Source of the DNA: Ramazzottius varieornatus
Taxonomy: Eukaryota; Tardigrada; Eutardigrada; Parachela; Ramazzottiidae
Direction of reading: 5' to 3'
Length of the DNA: 50,325 bases
Assembly (NCBI GenBank): GCA_001949185.1
Contig: BDGG01000008.1
Span: forward strand, 1 to 50,325
The position numbers and the translations under genes are program-made. The notes beneath the pieces were generated by a model. That model did not search any database, was not told where the DNA came from, and saw nothing but the letters and a program-made list of their open reading frames with translations. Of this stretch, positions 1 through 12,369 are shown piece by piece (the stretch's first letter is position 1; each line of letters opens with the position of its first letter).

Positions 1-595
1 TCCACGCTTTCAGAATTTTCTTTAGCTCCAGAGAGGGGTTCATGGCATCACTTCCTGCCCTTTATAGTAGGCTAAGAAACCTACCTATCAGGTGAGAGCA
101 TCAAAACGAACATCGGCGTCTGATCGTCCTGACCGTTCCCTCGTAATTATCGTTGGACCTAATCCATATTGGTTAATTGTTTGGTGATTTTGTTTGTGGT
201 TAGATTCGCACCATTTCTATCGAAGCAGTCCAGCTATTCTTCACCAAGACTCAACCGGAAGTGATGACTCTGGAGTGGCCATCACACCGAAAAACGTCTC
301 GAAGTTGATGCCACCGCGCTCGCAGTTCGTCATGCCATCACGTTCTCCTGGTCATATCAACAAGCCATCCGAGCACGGGGGTATCCCTCTGGATGAGAGT
401 GGGTATCTGTCGTATAATCCCGAATTGATAGGCCCGCCGCCCTACTTAAATGTTCTGGGCTCTTCGGACGAGGTTTCCGTTGGTCGTCGTGTACCTGTAG
501 TGAAGCCTCAGCAGTCTTCGCCAAATTCTTTCTCGTTGTCCATGAACCCGACCAACGCTTCTTGCAGCGTGTTAAAAGATACCATGATTATCTAG
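1..595 (+). CDS. 3' end of a gene with a tyrosine-motif C-terminal tail (partial; perhaps a receptor tyrosine kinase)
   Basis: The last exon runs from about 204, after a TTAG acceptor, to the TAG at 593-595. It encodes about 130 residues rich in Ser and Pro. Visible motifs are SGYLSY, a PPPY motif (WW-domain ligand) and an overlapping YLNV (a YxN Grb2-SH2-type motif). Such tails are common on signalling receptors, but no catalytic domain is in the window. An open frame at 3-66 (ending near ALYSRLRNLPIR in the unspliced reading) may be the preceding exon. The best GT donor that keeps frame is weak (GTAGGC at 67), so that junction is uncertain. The stretch between them would be an intron of about 137 bases. 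The family is inferred only from composition and short motifs. Confidence 0.4.
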
Positions 596-1094
596 CTTCC
601 TTTGTTGATTTTTATAAGACATGTCATTGCGTTTTACTGCTCAACTATTTACCAAATTCTGGATCACAGAGAAGTTTTTACGCTGCACCCTGAAATGACA
701 CTTTTGTACCTCCGTGCCAGTCTTCCCTGTGATGAATTTCAGCGGTGTAGCTGACCCGCAAAGATGTATTTTCTTCACTGTTAGTTTTTGTTGCACCATA
801 TTAGTGTTCCATCGTCTTCGGTTTTGGGCCATAAATTATCCTGGAATTTCATTCTGTTTACTGATGCCAAAGAGTCTTGTTGCAGTATCATTGTTCTTAC
901 CTCTCACAAATATCATCTTAGCGTGTTATAGTTCTACCTGCGATGTTGAAGCTTTTCGTTCTTCGGTCCATCGATTGATTTATTCGATTAAAGCTAAAAC
1001 CGCTAACCACTCCTCTCTAACTTAGTTTCAGATAGTTCTTCACAGTCCACCAGAGTGGGCCCGGTCCCAGCCATGAGGAATGAAGTAAAAAGAT
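596..1094. other. 3' flank of the first gene; no gene seen
   Basis: This is probably 3'UTR and intergenic DNA. Open frames here (for example around 714-1025) have no recognisable domain and no coding-like composition. Confidence 0.4.
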
Positions 1095-1167
1095 TGTTCT
1101 CTGCCAGGATCGAACTGGCGACCTTCTGCGTGTTAGGCAGACGTGATAGCCGCTACACCAAGAGAAC
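1095..1167 (-). tRNA. tRNA-Val (anticodon AAC)
   Basis: Read on the minus strand, this is a 73-nt cloverleaf. The acceptor stem GTTCTCT (1167-1161) pairs perfectly with AGAGAAC (1102-1096), with discriminator A at 1095. The D-arm contains GTGTAGCGGCTATCAC. The anticodon stem TCTGC/GCAGA encloses the loop CTAACAC with anticodon AAC. The T-arm is GCCAG-TTCGATC-CTGGC. The sequence closely resembles eukaryotic tRNA-Val(AAC). There is no intron, and CCA is not encoded, as expected for a eukaryotic nuclear tRNA. A-box- and B-box-like internal promoter sequences (GGTGTAGCGG and GGTTCGATCC-like) are present. Confidence 0.96.
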
Positions 1168-1901
1168 GGTCTTACAATAAGGACGATCCATATTGCATCG
1201 ACATGTTTGTTAGATCAGCTGGCTTCACTATCGAATGCACGCGCGCCTTTTGTGCACCTACGAGGTAACCGGCATGGAGATAACAAGTTTCGATTTTGGG
1301 TTTCTCTGTTTCAAACCCGTTTTTTTGGTGTCTAAATTAAGAAAAACTTGTTCTCATTCTTACAAACCCTTAGGGTGTAAAACAGGAGTCAAATCGGTGA
1401 AACTTGAAAGGGAGAGGGGTGTCGCGCAATGCTAAAGAGCCTAAGAGCTGTACTAAGATCGGACAATCAAGCATGAAAAACAATGTTTGACTGTAATCTT
1501 CACGTCGGAATTTCCAACTTATAATCCCCAAGCCGGCTCCCTCGTATATGATTCTTTTGATGTTTCTATAAGGATTACCACAAATCTGACTTTCAGTTCC
1601 GAAGGGAATTTAAACAGTATACATATAAGACAAAATGTAAAAAAATCATCGGTACGACTCGTGGAAGTACAAACAATAACGCGCAGCGCGCAGACGAAAC
1701 AAAGTCAAGGTTTTTGACCGGTATTAAGGAGAACAGTGAACGGACTAGAACCAGAGCTAAAGCTTCGAACAGCAGCATTGAAGAAGATAGTTGACGATCG
1801 GCACTACTAGACATGACTAGTGACGAACCGCTGTGAAACTGCAAAATCTGCATGCGATAAAAAAGAATGCTATAAATAATCCGCCGAACCCTACGAACGT
1901 A
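1168..1901. other. Intergenic; no gene seen
   Basis: Downstream flank of the glutathionyl-hydroquinone reductase gene and upstream flank of the tRNA. No ORF here has recognisable protein features. Confidence 0.4.
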
Positions 1902-3853
1902 TTACGGAGCCCCAGCACCGCCAACCGGTCCGACGGTGGTGTCAACCAGCATCTTGCCGCGTTCGTGCACGGAATTAAAGTCGAGCACAGGCCCGATGGG
2001 GACAATGCCGTGGGGATTGATGTGCGTGTGGCTCTGGTAATAGTGATTGACAATGTGCTCCATGTTGACTGTTTCGCCAATACCCGCCGTTTGGTAGATG
2101 TCGCGCAAGTAGCCCCAGATGTTCTTGTAATCAATAATGCGACGACGGTTACACTAAAAGCAGTAAGTGCACCGTAATGACAGACACAAGCGAGAGGATC
2201 ACAGGCTCAAAATGATAGTTCCAATTTTATAACAGACCCGATAGTTACAACAACACGACAGGGAAGGCTGCGCTTGAATGGAATGGCTCGTACCTTAAAG
2301 TGCGTGTGATAGACTGAGTCGAAGCGAACCAGGGTCGTGAAGAGCCGAATATCCGCTTCCGTTATATCGTTACCTGTAAGGTACCGCTTCTCGTGAAGCA
2401 TGGCTTCAATCTGGAATAAACAAATCGCGGGTGAAAAAATTAACCTTCCACAAAAATCGATAACTGGAACGTCGGTAAAGGAATTCGACCGTTTTAACAA
2501 GTGGCGCACGCCCTAACTGGATAGCAGTGGAAACGTGCGCCACTGGAGATAGATATTCGGGTAAGAGCATTTCCCAAAGTCCTAAATTCTGACCTTGTCT
2601 AAAGCCTCGAAAAGGTTTATGACTGCCGCATCGTACGCGATTTGTGATGTGGCGAACCCGCATCTGTATACTCCATTGTTGATGTCTCTGCAAAAAACAA
2701 CAGGTTACTCTGGCTGCGAAGAATAACGCAACGACTCCTGAGTTGGAGTCTTTTTCTGTACCTGTAAACCCATTCGTTAACGGCGTCGATTTCGGCACGA
2801 TGGTCCACCGGGTACAGGTCCAGGTTCTTCTGCTCATCTGTCTTGCAGAAGGCGTTGAACTCCGAGTTGAGAATCCGTAAGATCTCAGAGCTCTCATTGT
2901 TGACAATGGTGCGTTCTTTCTTGTCCCACAGCACGGGGACGGTTATACGCCCATTGTACGTGGGCTCGGCAACTTGGTAGATCTCGCGAAGGAACTCTTT
3001 GCTGTTGACTGTGTCAGGCGTGCATCCAGCTCTCTAAAGCGACCAATTTCACAATAATGGTCTGACAAGCTCCAACCGAAGGTGAGTTGAAGTGCTTGCC
3101 TGTCCATTAAATGCCCAACCTAAAAAGAAAAACCGAACATGAATATTTTACTATGGGTTCTTCGAGATTATGAATAAAGCACGAAAAGGAGGGAAGAAGA
3201 AAGACGCGACATCGTGCTGCTAGATATTTTCTTTACCGCTATCGCCCAGAAGCCAGTCAACGACGCAGACGGATATGATGTCCTCCAGGCCCTTCAGTTT
3301 GCGAACAATGAGAGTTCTATGTGCCTGTCGAAAAAATGTCCAGTCAACAAAACGTCTTATTCAAAAAACGTCAGCCGCTGCTTCGACAGTAAAGTGGGGA
3401 GCTTACCCATGGGCATGCGAGTGAAACATACAGATGGTAACGATTCGCCTCGGCGGTGAATCCGCTGGATCCTTCGGCTAACAAAAAACGGTGGGAACCC
3501 GAGGGATCAATTTAAGATTGTTCCCACTAGATATGGCTGCTGCTGTCTTAAAAAAATATGCATTGCAAATATCTTAGTGTATCACCTGTAATCCAGTGAC
3601 GGAACGATGACTACAAACGTAGCAAATCAGCATACAGAAGCACGTCCCAAATAAACAGATATTCAAAGAGATAATCCTCGCTGCATTGAGGGATTAACAA
3701 CAGCACGGAGCGTACCTGTGCTCGGACAAACTCTCCCGTCTGGCTTACGGAAGCCTTCCAAGTTGGTTCCACTCGCACGATGGGAATATGGTCTGCCTCC
3801 GGAGCCAGATGTAGATGATCCCCTCCCGACAGGATGGTTGGTGCATCGGCCAT
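1902..3853 (-). CDS. Glutathionyl-hydroquinone reductase (ECM4/YqjG family), nine coding exons
   Basis: This family (Xi-class glutathione transferase) reduces glutathionyl-hydroquinones to hydroquinones using GSH and a catalytic Cys in a CPW motif. Exons on the minus strand are 3853-3716, 3610-3586, 3477-3407, 3324-3237, 3119-3100, 3033-2762, 2687-2594, 2410-2294 and 2153-1902. All phases join to give 358 residues, close to the family norm (about 320-370). Motifs in order are [19 protein letters not shown] (catalytic Cys), [37 protein letters not shown] with [38 protein letters not shown], and YLRDIYQ with [10 protein letters not shown]. Exons 2 and 5 are micro-exons (25 and 20 nt). The intron after exon 5 (3099-3034) uses a GC donor. 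The ATG at 3853 starts the first conserved-looking exon. A TTTTCAG acceptor just upstream suggests a 5'UTR intron. The family is common in bacteria, fungi and plants and unusual in animals. Confidence 0.93.
2466..2582. repeat. GTGGCGCAC-hairpin MITE-like element, copy 1
   Basis: It lies inside the intron 2411-2593 of the reductase gene. The core inverted repeat AAGTGGCGCACG (2499-2510) faces CGTGCGCCACT (2534-2544). The outer ends GGAACGTCGG(T)AAA and TTTCCCAAAGTCC resemble the degenerate termini of the other copies. Confidence 0.7.
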
Positions 3854-4077
3854 CTCGCGCTTCCTTATTTCCTGAAAACACACACAAATGGATCGTGAGC
3901 TATCAGTCTGATCAAATCAAGGCAGCTCCCACCTGTAGTCTTACCTTTACAGTCTACAGAGCGAACAATGGCGCAGAAGGTTGTATCACAGCGAAAAGGG
4001 CAATTGAACCGGGAACAGGAAGATCGTGGGGTTTAATCGAGGAAATAAACGATCGATAATCACTAGGCCAGAGCATT

Positions 4078-4126
4078 ACGAGACACGGCCTCGTTTGAGA
4101 ATTCTCTGTCAAGAGCCGTGTCTCGT
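4078..4126. repeat. Perfect 12-bp inverted repeat between two divergent genes
   Basis: ACGAGACACGGC (4078-4089) and GCCGTGTCTCGT (4115-4126) are perfect inverse complements separated by 25 bases. They lie in the shared upstream region of the reductase gene (minus) and the 4642 gene (plus). The function is unknown: a hairpin, paired binding sites, or the ends of a small element. Confidence 0.6.
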
Positions 4127-4641
4127 GAGTCGTGGGCTCGTCCTCATGCCTGTAGCTTCAAATTCAAATTCATCAGTGGTGCACTACGTAATCCATTATG
4201 ACATCAGTAGGGGATTGCGAAAACCTTTCTGTAAGGGTCGTGAGGCCAGCGCAAAGCGAGGGTCGATAACTCCGCCCGCAACCACCTCCTGATTTCCGAA
4301 TAATCCGTCCGGCGGACCGCGGTCCTGTGCCGGTTCTGGAAACTGGAACATCGACAACTGGAACATCGAGACTCTGTTGTTTTCCCAATCCCATTGTTAT
4401 TGTGCCAGAGCTTCCTTGTTTCACTTTGTGTTCTAATCGGAGTGAAATAATTACTGAACACTTGTTGATCTTTTGCAGGCACAAAATCGGGAAACCGGCG
4501 ATCTTCCAGGGCGACGAAAAGGTACGGCGAAGGTAAGGTTCCGATCGAACCACAGCGGACCGTCGGACGCATGGCTTATGCAATTGTTGACACAATTATG
4601 CTCTCTTGTTCTGCAGTTGATTTCCTTCACCGGCGCGAAAG

Positions 4642-7141
4642 ATGGCTGCTCACACAGCCTCGACCAGCGGGTTTGGTGGCTTCCATGACGCAGCCTCGGA
4701 GAGTGGACACTCGGTGGCCAGCGGCAGCACCTTTTCCGGGAAGAAGAAGGGGTACAAAAGCAAAGCGCGGGGAAAGAACGAAGAGGGATTAACGCCTGAA
4801 CAGGTGCACGAGCTTCGATACATCGGGATTCGTTTTGATACAACCTCAGATGTTCCTTACTTGGACGAAGATGAACCTTCGGTGGCTCAAGCGACGCCTG
4901 TGGCCGATACTCACTTTCATGTAAGCGAAATCTAGATCTTATCCGTCCTGTATTCTCGAACAGAAATCCATCGTTCTTCGCCGCATTACTAAACCTAAGT
5001 TATGATCCTTCGTAGCTTGCCACACGCAAAGCAGAGAAGGCTCTATCGAGTTACAGGATTCTCATGATGCAAGAAATTCTTGAAATGTTGATGGGCATTG
5101 GCGGAAAGTTCGACGGTGAGCTGCTCATTTTCAGTTCGTGTAACTTTCTTGTTCTCCTCAGCTCGGAGATTTGTCACCGTTCGTCTCTTCCTAATCCAAT
5201 TTGTGCTGTTTTTAGACTTGGGAGCTGAGTTGTTTGCCGTGATGCATTTGATGCGGGCTTTCATGGGAAAGCGCCCTGACTACGCTCCGATCGAAGTCAC
5301 AGCCTTCCGTATCAGGTTGGCCACGGGAGTGGAACCTGGAATGTTTCATACTTTTCCTTCTCCGCTGTATGTTTTGAAAACTCAGGAAGTAACTTCGACC
5401 TCACTGAAACTGAATTTTTTTTCCCCAATTTTAGGCCACTTCCCTTTGGCAAAAGCGCGGACTTCCAAGTGGGACGAAGTGAGCGTCCGTAGATCTCGCC
5501 GCGACAGTTATCTAGAAAGGCCTGCAAGTGCAGGAAGTCGTAAACTGTTTAGACTATCTCAGCAGTTTTATCTTTTCCAATTACAGAGGAATTACACGAA
5601 ATGGAGGAAGACACTTTCGATAAGTTCGACGATGACTTCATCGATATCTTCCGTGGTCTCCTCCTGACGTTCCAGCCGAGAGGTGTTCCCAGAAAGAACT
5701 TGTCAAACTACCAGGGCAAGTATCCTTTGGTCATCTGCCAGTCTCACGCGGTCAACAAAGTTGTCATGATGTTCGAGTACCTTCATCAGCGAGCGTTACT
5801 GGCTCAGAAAGCCAAACTCCCAAGTAGGTACCTAAGCCAGAACTTCCGACAGGTAGTACACGTGACTCTGACGCTATAGTCTTTCTTTTACAGCTAAAGC
5901 ACCTGCGGAATTTATCGTTCCAGAGACGGTCCCGCTGAGCTTTTGCGAACTTCGCGCATTCGTATGTCATTTCATGATGTGATGAAGTTTAGAACAATCA
6001 TAAAAACTCCAAACCGATGAAGTTTGTATTTACATCAAACATGAATACGTTTTCGTAGGATGCGGCGCTCAGACATGTTTTCCGAACTCTAGGTCTGGTA
6101 GCGGACGCTCCACAAGACGTCAATGTTGGTCAGGTCAACCAGTAAGTTGCGTGGTTTTCCTTATTCGGAATCCAGTAAAATGTTTGAGCGAGGCCGACTG
6201 CGCTTGCAAATATCTACTTCTATCGTTTACTCGTAGTTGCGAGTATCATAAAACAACCAACAAGTTGACCTGCACCACCTACATGGCCACGGACATCTTG
6301 GAACAGCTCATGGTCTTCTCCTACTACTGGGGAATTGAGGCGCCGAATCGCTGTGTGGAGGCGTTTCGCTTGGATCGACACCTGGACTTCACCGATATTC
6401 GGACAGGGGACCCCAGCCCAACTGTTCCGAAACCAGTACGTGCTTTTTATAACATCAAGGTCCTGCTTATTCTACCAAAGATTTCTAATCAGGAACAAAA
6501 GACCAGCGAAACCGGAAGCGTGCCTTGGGCTAGCGACACTGAAGGCGGCTCTCGCAGAACCGACTCTCCCAGCTCGGCCGATAACAACACAGGTTGCTAC
6601 AAACGCCTTCCTAATCTTTACGCATACGTACCTAAGAACTCAATGGTATGCGATTCTAAAGAATGTGAGAACTTTCTTGTTAACTTTAGACGAGACGAAC
6701 TCTCAGAAGAGCTCAACCGGAAGCCAGAGCGGACCTTACCGCCTCAAGCCGCGTGCCGTGCAGCTGCAAGCCATGGCACCGCACCCAGTTCGTGTCGGTC
6801 GACCAGGTTCTGTGGACGGTACAGGAAGTGTCGTCTCGTCGGCTACTGGTTCGTCCATCAGTCAGCAAGCCAGTGTCCTAGCTAAAGGAATGCGTTCGCG
6901 GCTTCCCCAGTCACTGGACTTCCTCAAGCCGAAGAAAGTCGACGGCCAACTGGGACAAGCGGCCAAGAATGGTCCTCCGCAAGAGACACCGCAGACTGTT
7001 CCTTCCGTGCCATCCATCAGCGGTTCGAGCATCGGTCGCTCGGTCACACCACAGGAGGACGTTGTGTCGGAGAAAGAGGTTCCCGCGTCAGTGAAGACCG
7101 GAGGGTTCTTCGCTGCAGGACGTCGTAGCTCGCGAATGTGA
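4642..7141 (+). CDS. Conserved-looking protein of unknown function, 10 exons, 570 residues
   Basis: Exons are 4642-4920, 5016-5115, 5216-5366, 5435-5478, 5587-5823, 5894-5961, 6059-6141, 6237-6435, 6493-6592 and 6690-7141. Each has clean GT-AG borders, and all phases join to a 570-residue frame, which strongly supports a real gene. The N-terminus is low complexity (Ser/Gly/Lys). The middle, about residues 55-400, looks like a folded alpha-helical domain with stretches such as LMMQEILEMLMGIGG, LFAVMHLMRAFMGKRPDY, FDDDFIDIFRGLLLTFQPRG and DILEQLMVFSYYWGIEAP. The C-terminal 150 residues are Ser/Pro/Gly-rich, basic and probably disordered. There is no signal peptide or membrane segment. I do not recognise the family and assign no function. 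Confidence 0.87.
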
Positions 7142-7472
7142 GGATCGTCCCTCGGCTCACACTTGCGTTGTGGCTTACTGCTACTGGACAGTTTCTTCAG
7201 CTTTTTTTCTTCTTGAATTCTTAACTGGTCTTTCAGTTTTACAGACTTCGGTGGACCAAAGATGGTCGGTATGCCTGTACAGTTTACCTGTTGACACTTG
7301 ACAGTACAGTAATAGAAGATTCTGATTGAATTTCTTGTGTTATCCTTGTCTGTTTTCCGTAATTCTGGCAGATTGCGAACAGACCGATTATTACCGAAGA
7401 ACCGATCCATGTCTCTTAGTTTTGTTTTTCCTGTTAGAACAGTTGACTGTACAACACGAACAGCGCATACAT

Positions 7473-7945
7473 TAGTCCTCCTCACGACAGGCCGTAAAAC
7501 TCCGTTGGTTGTGTTGATCTTGAAAGTGGATTACGACGTTTCGCTTTCAAGATAAGCAGCCCTCGAGTGGCTTATCTTGAAAGCGAAAACGGATTATTCT
7601 CTGCACACTTGACTCAAAATTTCAAATTTTCATTTTCAGCTAATCTCTGTCTGCACAGTGCTTCACGTTGCGAGATATCGTTTCACGTATGGGCTTCTTG
7701 ATACCTATTAGTGTCGGGGATATCGACAGACAGAGATTAGCCAGAAAGAAAACCATGAATTTCAGCCTAGGCAGGAGGCAAAGTTTGCCTACAAACCTAC
7801 CCCGCAAAACTTGCGCATTTCCGCTCCCGTTTCCGAGACTTTGGAAAAACGCAATTTTGCCTCACGACTAATTTCCGTTGATCAAGCAAACTCAAACTTT
7901 AAATCAACCCTTTGCAGCATAAACAGCTCGTCGTGAGGAGGACTA
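7473..7945 (+). mobile_element. MITE-like element, 473 bp, copy A of an inverted pair
   Basis: The ends are terminal inverted repeats, TAGTCCTCCTCACGAC and GTCGTGAGGAGGACTA, which begin and end with TA (compatible with a TA target duplication). Inside is a large palindrome near 7541-7590, with arms TTTCGCTTTCAAGATAAGC and GCTTATCTTGAAAGCGAAA. There is also a second inverted pair, GCTAATCTCTGTCTG against CAGACAGAGATTAGC-like DNA. A nearly identical copy lies inverted at 19078-19554. No transposase is encoded, so it is non-autonomous. It sits between the convergent 4642 gene and Hsp70. Confidence 0.9.
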
Positions 7946-8182
7946 TTATATGGAAGTTTTACTGCTACTGAATACTATAAGTTTCGAAGGGTCGATGTCA
8001 AGGAACTACAGTGCACTGACATACGTAAGCGTTATGCCAACACTACTTCCACAAAGTACCAACTAGGACCACCAGATCATTGTGCCAACAGAAGCAGAGC
8101 AGGGAAAGGGGATACCGTCATTCACAGAATGAGCACTGAAGAAAGCTTAACTAACAGTTAGATGCTACTATTTAGACCATGT

Positions 8183-10595
<2,413 letters not shown>

Positions 10596-10712
10596 GGTTC
10601 TTCAGTATTCAGAAAAACAAAAAGTAACACTTGAGAGAGTAATCGAGAGTCGCAAACAGATTGCAAAGCGATTGATTCGAAATAAAGTTTTCGTTGACTG
10701 TCGGTTGAGCCA

Positions 10713-10723
10713 CTTTATATAGT
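10713..10723 (-). promoter_or_regulatory. TATA box of Hsp70
   Basis: Minus strand CTATATAAAG, about 120 bases upstream of the ATG at 10595. This position suits a 5'UTR of roughly 90 bases. Confidence 0.75.
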
Positions 10724-10797
10724 CTGCCATACTCGTTCCAGCACTGCCAAGGCGGGTGGGGAAATGCGCCGAGGCCTCTCAAACTGCCACGATTGAT

Positions 10798-10816
10798 CGA
10801 GAAATTTCCATTCGAG
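10798..10816 (-). promoter_or_regulatory. Heat-shock-element-like site upstream of Hsp70
   Basis: The plus strand at 10800-10809 reads aGAAatTTCc, a perfect nGAAnnTTCn dimer. On the minus strand a further GAA lies one repeat unit away (cGAAtgGAAatTTCt). It is about 80-90 bases upstream of the TATA box, typical for an HSF1 site. Two to three units are fewer than in strongly inducible genes. Confidence 0.55.
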
Positions 10817-10891
10817 GTATAACATTGTCTGGCTCCCATTGATTCGTTGACCAGCTGCAATACACAAGCATGACTAGGAGTCTGGGTACTG

Positions 10892-11047
10892 TACAGTGTA
10901 CGACAAAATTAACCGTTAAGAATGGGCGTAACACTCCAGCTGAGCTTACGACTCAATGAGAATCAGGTTTTGCTGCATGCACAAATTTCATTGGCTTTAA
11001 CCATCTGGTTCCATACACCCATTTTTAACGGTTTAACGTACACTGTA
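10892..11047. mobile_element. MITE-like element of the TACAGTGTACGAC family, copy A
   Basis: About 156 bp with terminal inverted repeats. The left end is TACAGTGTACGAC followed by AAAATTAACCGTT and the right end is AACGGTTTAACGTACACTGTA. The interior (ATGGGCGTAA near the left, ACACCCATTTTTAAC near the right) is also inverted. A related copy is at 30878-31050. It lies about 300 bases upstream of Hsp70. Confidence 0.85.
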
Positions 11048-11970
11048 GCGCATGCTCTCAGCCACTGACAATGGACACGTCCGCCAGTTGAGAAAACGAT
11101 CATTTTCAGTCCATTTGACGTCCCTGACTGCCTGTTACATCCAGTGCGTTTCATTGCTCGAGGAGCGAAACTAAAGAGCTACCGCAGCAGGCTGGGGTAT
11201 CTGACCTCTAGCCCTCCAGAAGACCCTAGTTCAGATGCGAGAGATCTCACGGCAGAGAAAAATGAAACCACTAGCATACGTATCGGAATCGGCGTCAAAA
11301 GTTGTCCTGGGTGGCATGTTTTTAAATGATTGGTGAATTTGGAGTTGTTGGTCACGTGATGTGCAATATCTCGCTTCAAGAGCATTTTCATCCCTGAACA
11401 TGTATGGCTCATTCGAAAGAGCGTGTCGATTTGAGTGGAAAGGAACTGTTTTTTCCGTGTTGCAAGAAATCAATTTTATTCCCGACTTTCCAAGGAGGGT
11501 TAGAGGTAAATAGAGGTGAATTGATTTAAACGACAGCTCTCACTCCTGCAAGTCCAGGAAACCAATAGGGTTGATATGGCGCTGCTTATAGAGGAAGGAA
11601 CCCTAATGTAATGTATCCCTGCCCGGTCTTCCATTTAGATTTTCTCCCACTTGAGATTGAAAATGCCGACTCAGTACAAGAGCGTAGTTTCAACTGAAAT
11701 CGGGGAAACCAAGTGGAAGACCGTACGTATAGACCTACTGCCGGGATACATTTCCTTACTTCGCTCCACATGCTTTGTTCAATTCAGTAAGAAGTTTGGT
11801 TAAAGAATTCTGCAATGTCAGCATTATCAGCTACGCAGAGTTAGATCAGCAAACAAAAAAAAACATTGCTCCACTCGTATTGGTTCGACATCTGGTTCAG
11901 ATTTTACATGTTGGTTCGACCAACTGCACACGGCGGATTTCAACCTAAGGTGGAAACCAAGCAGACCAAA
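11048..11970. other. Intergenic; no gene seen
   Basis: Short open frames on both strands show no recognisable motif. A small palindrome, GTTGGTTCGACCAAC, occurs near 11911-11926, next to the inverted-repeat element that follows. Confidence 0.35.
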
Positions 11971-12225
11971 GGTCGAACCAAATGAGCAGTGGCCAGTGGG
12001 CAGGGTAGATCAGTAAGGCGGGGCTAGTTAAAAAAGTATGGAGCAGGAACAAAGATAAAATTATGTTTGATCGGCCAACCAAGATTGTCCAAGTCAGAGG
12101 CTTTATTAGCTGATTGGTCATTTGCGCCTATTCTTCAACTTCATACCCCGCTCTATATGATGTCATCGGGCCACAACTTTCTGTTCTACTCTGCCCACTG
12201 TTCAAATAGATCAATTGGTTCGACC
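11971..12225. mobile_element. Single inverted-repeat element, about 255 bp, MITE-like
   Basis: GGTCGAACCAA (11971-11981) is the exact inverse complement of TTGGTTCGACC (12215-12225). Inside these, CAGTGGGCAGGGTAGA (11994-12009) matches TCTACTCTGCCCACTG (12185-12200) at 15 of 16 positions. The nested symmetric arms suggest a small non-autonomous transposon. No second copy was seen in the window. Confidence 0.5.
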
Positions 12226-12369
12226 GAAGCTTGTCTAATCCACTCTGAACAACTGAAACCAAAATCAGTGTGCCTTCGATGTGCTACTTTAGCGATATTC
12301 CCGCCCGTAACGAACAGGAAAATTTGACAAAATCAGTTAGATCGGAACAAGCTTGAGAAAGTACAAGAG

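Noticed and set aside
2617-2906. Overlapping minus-strand frames with long reading, apart from the reductase exons
   Set aside because: They run through introns; the family motifs fix the exon borders at 2594-2687 and 2762-3033.
3061-3120. Frame reading [15 protein letters not shown], which resembles the [17 protein letters not shown] block
   Set aside because: A chance resemblance: the true block is at 3237-3324, and this stretch is intron sequence.
7668-7871. ORF repeated at 7668 (plus) and 19359 (minus)
   Set aside because: Identical because both lie inside the two MITE copies; no transposase features and no sign of coding constraint.
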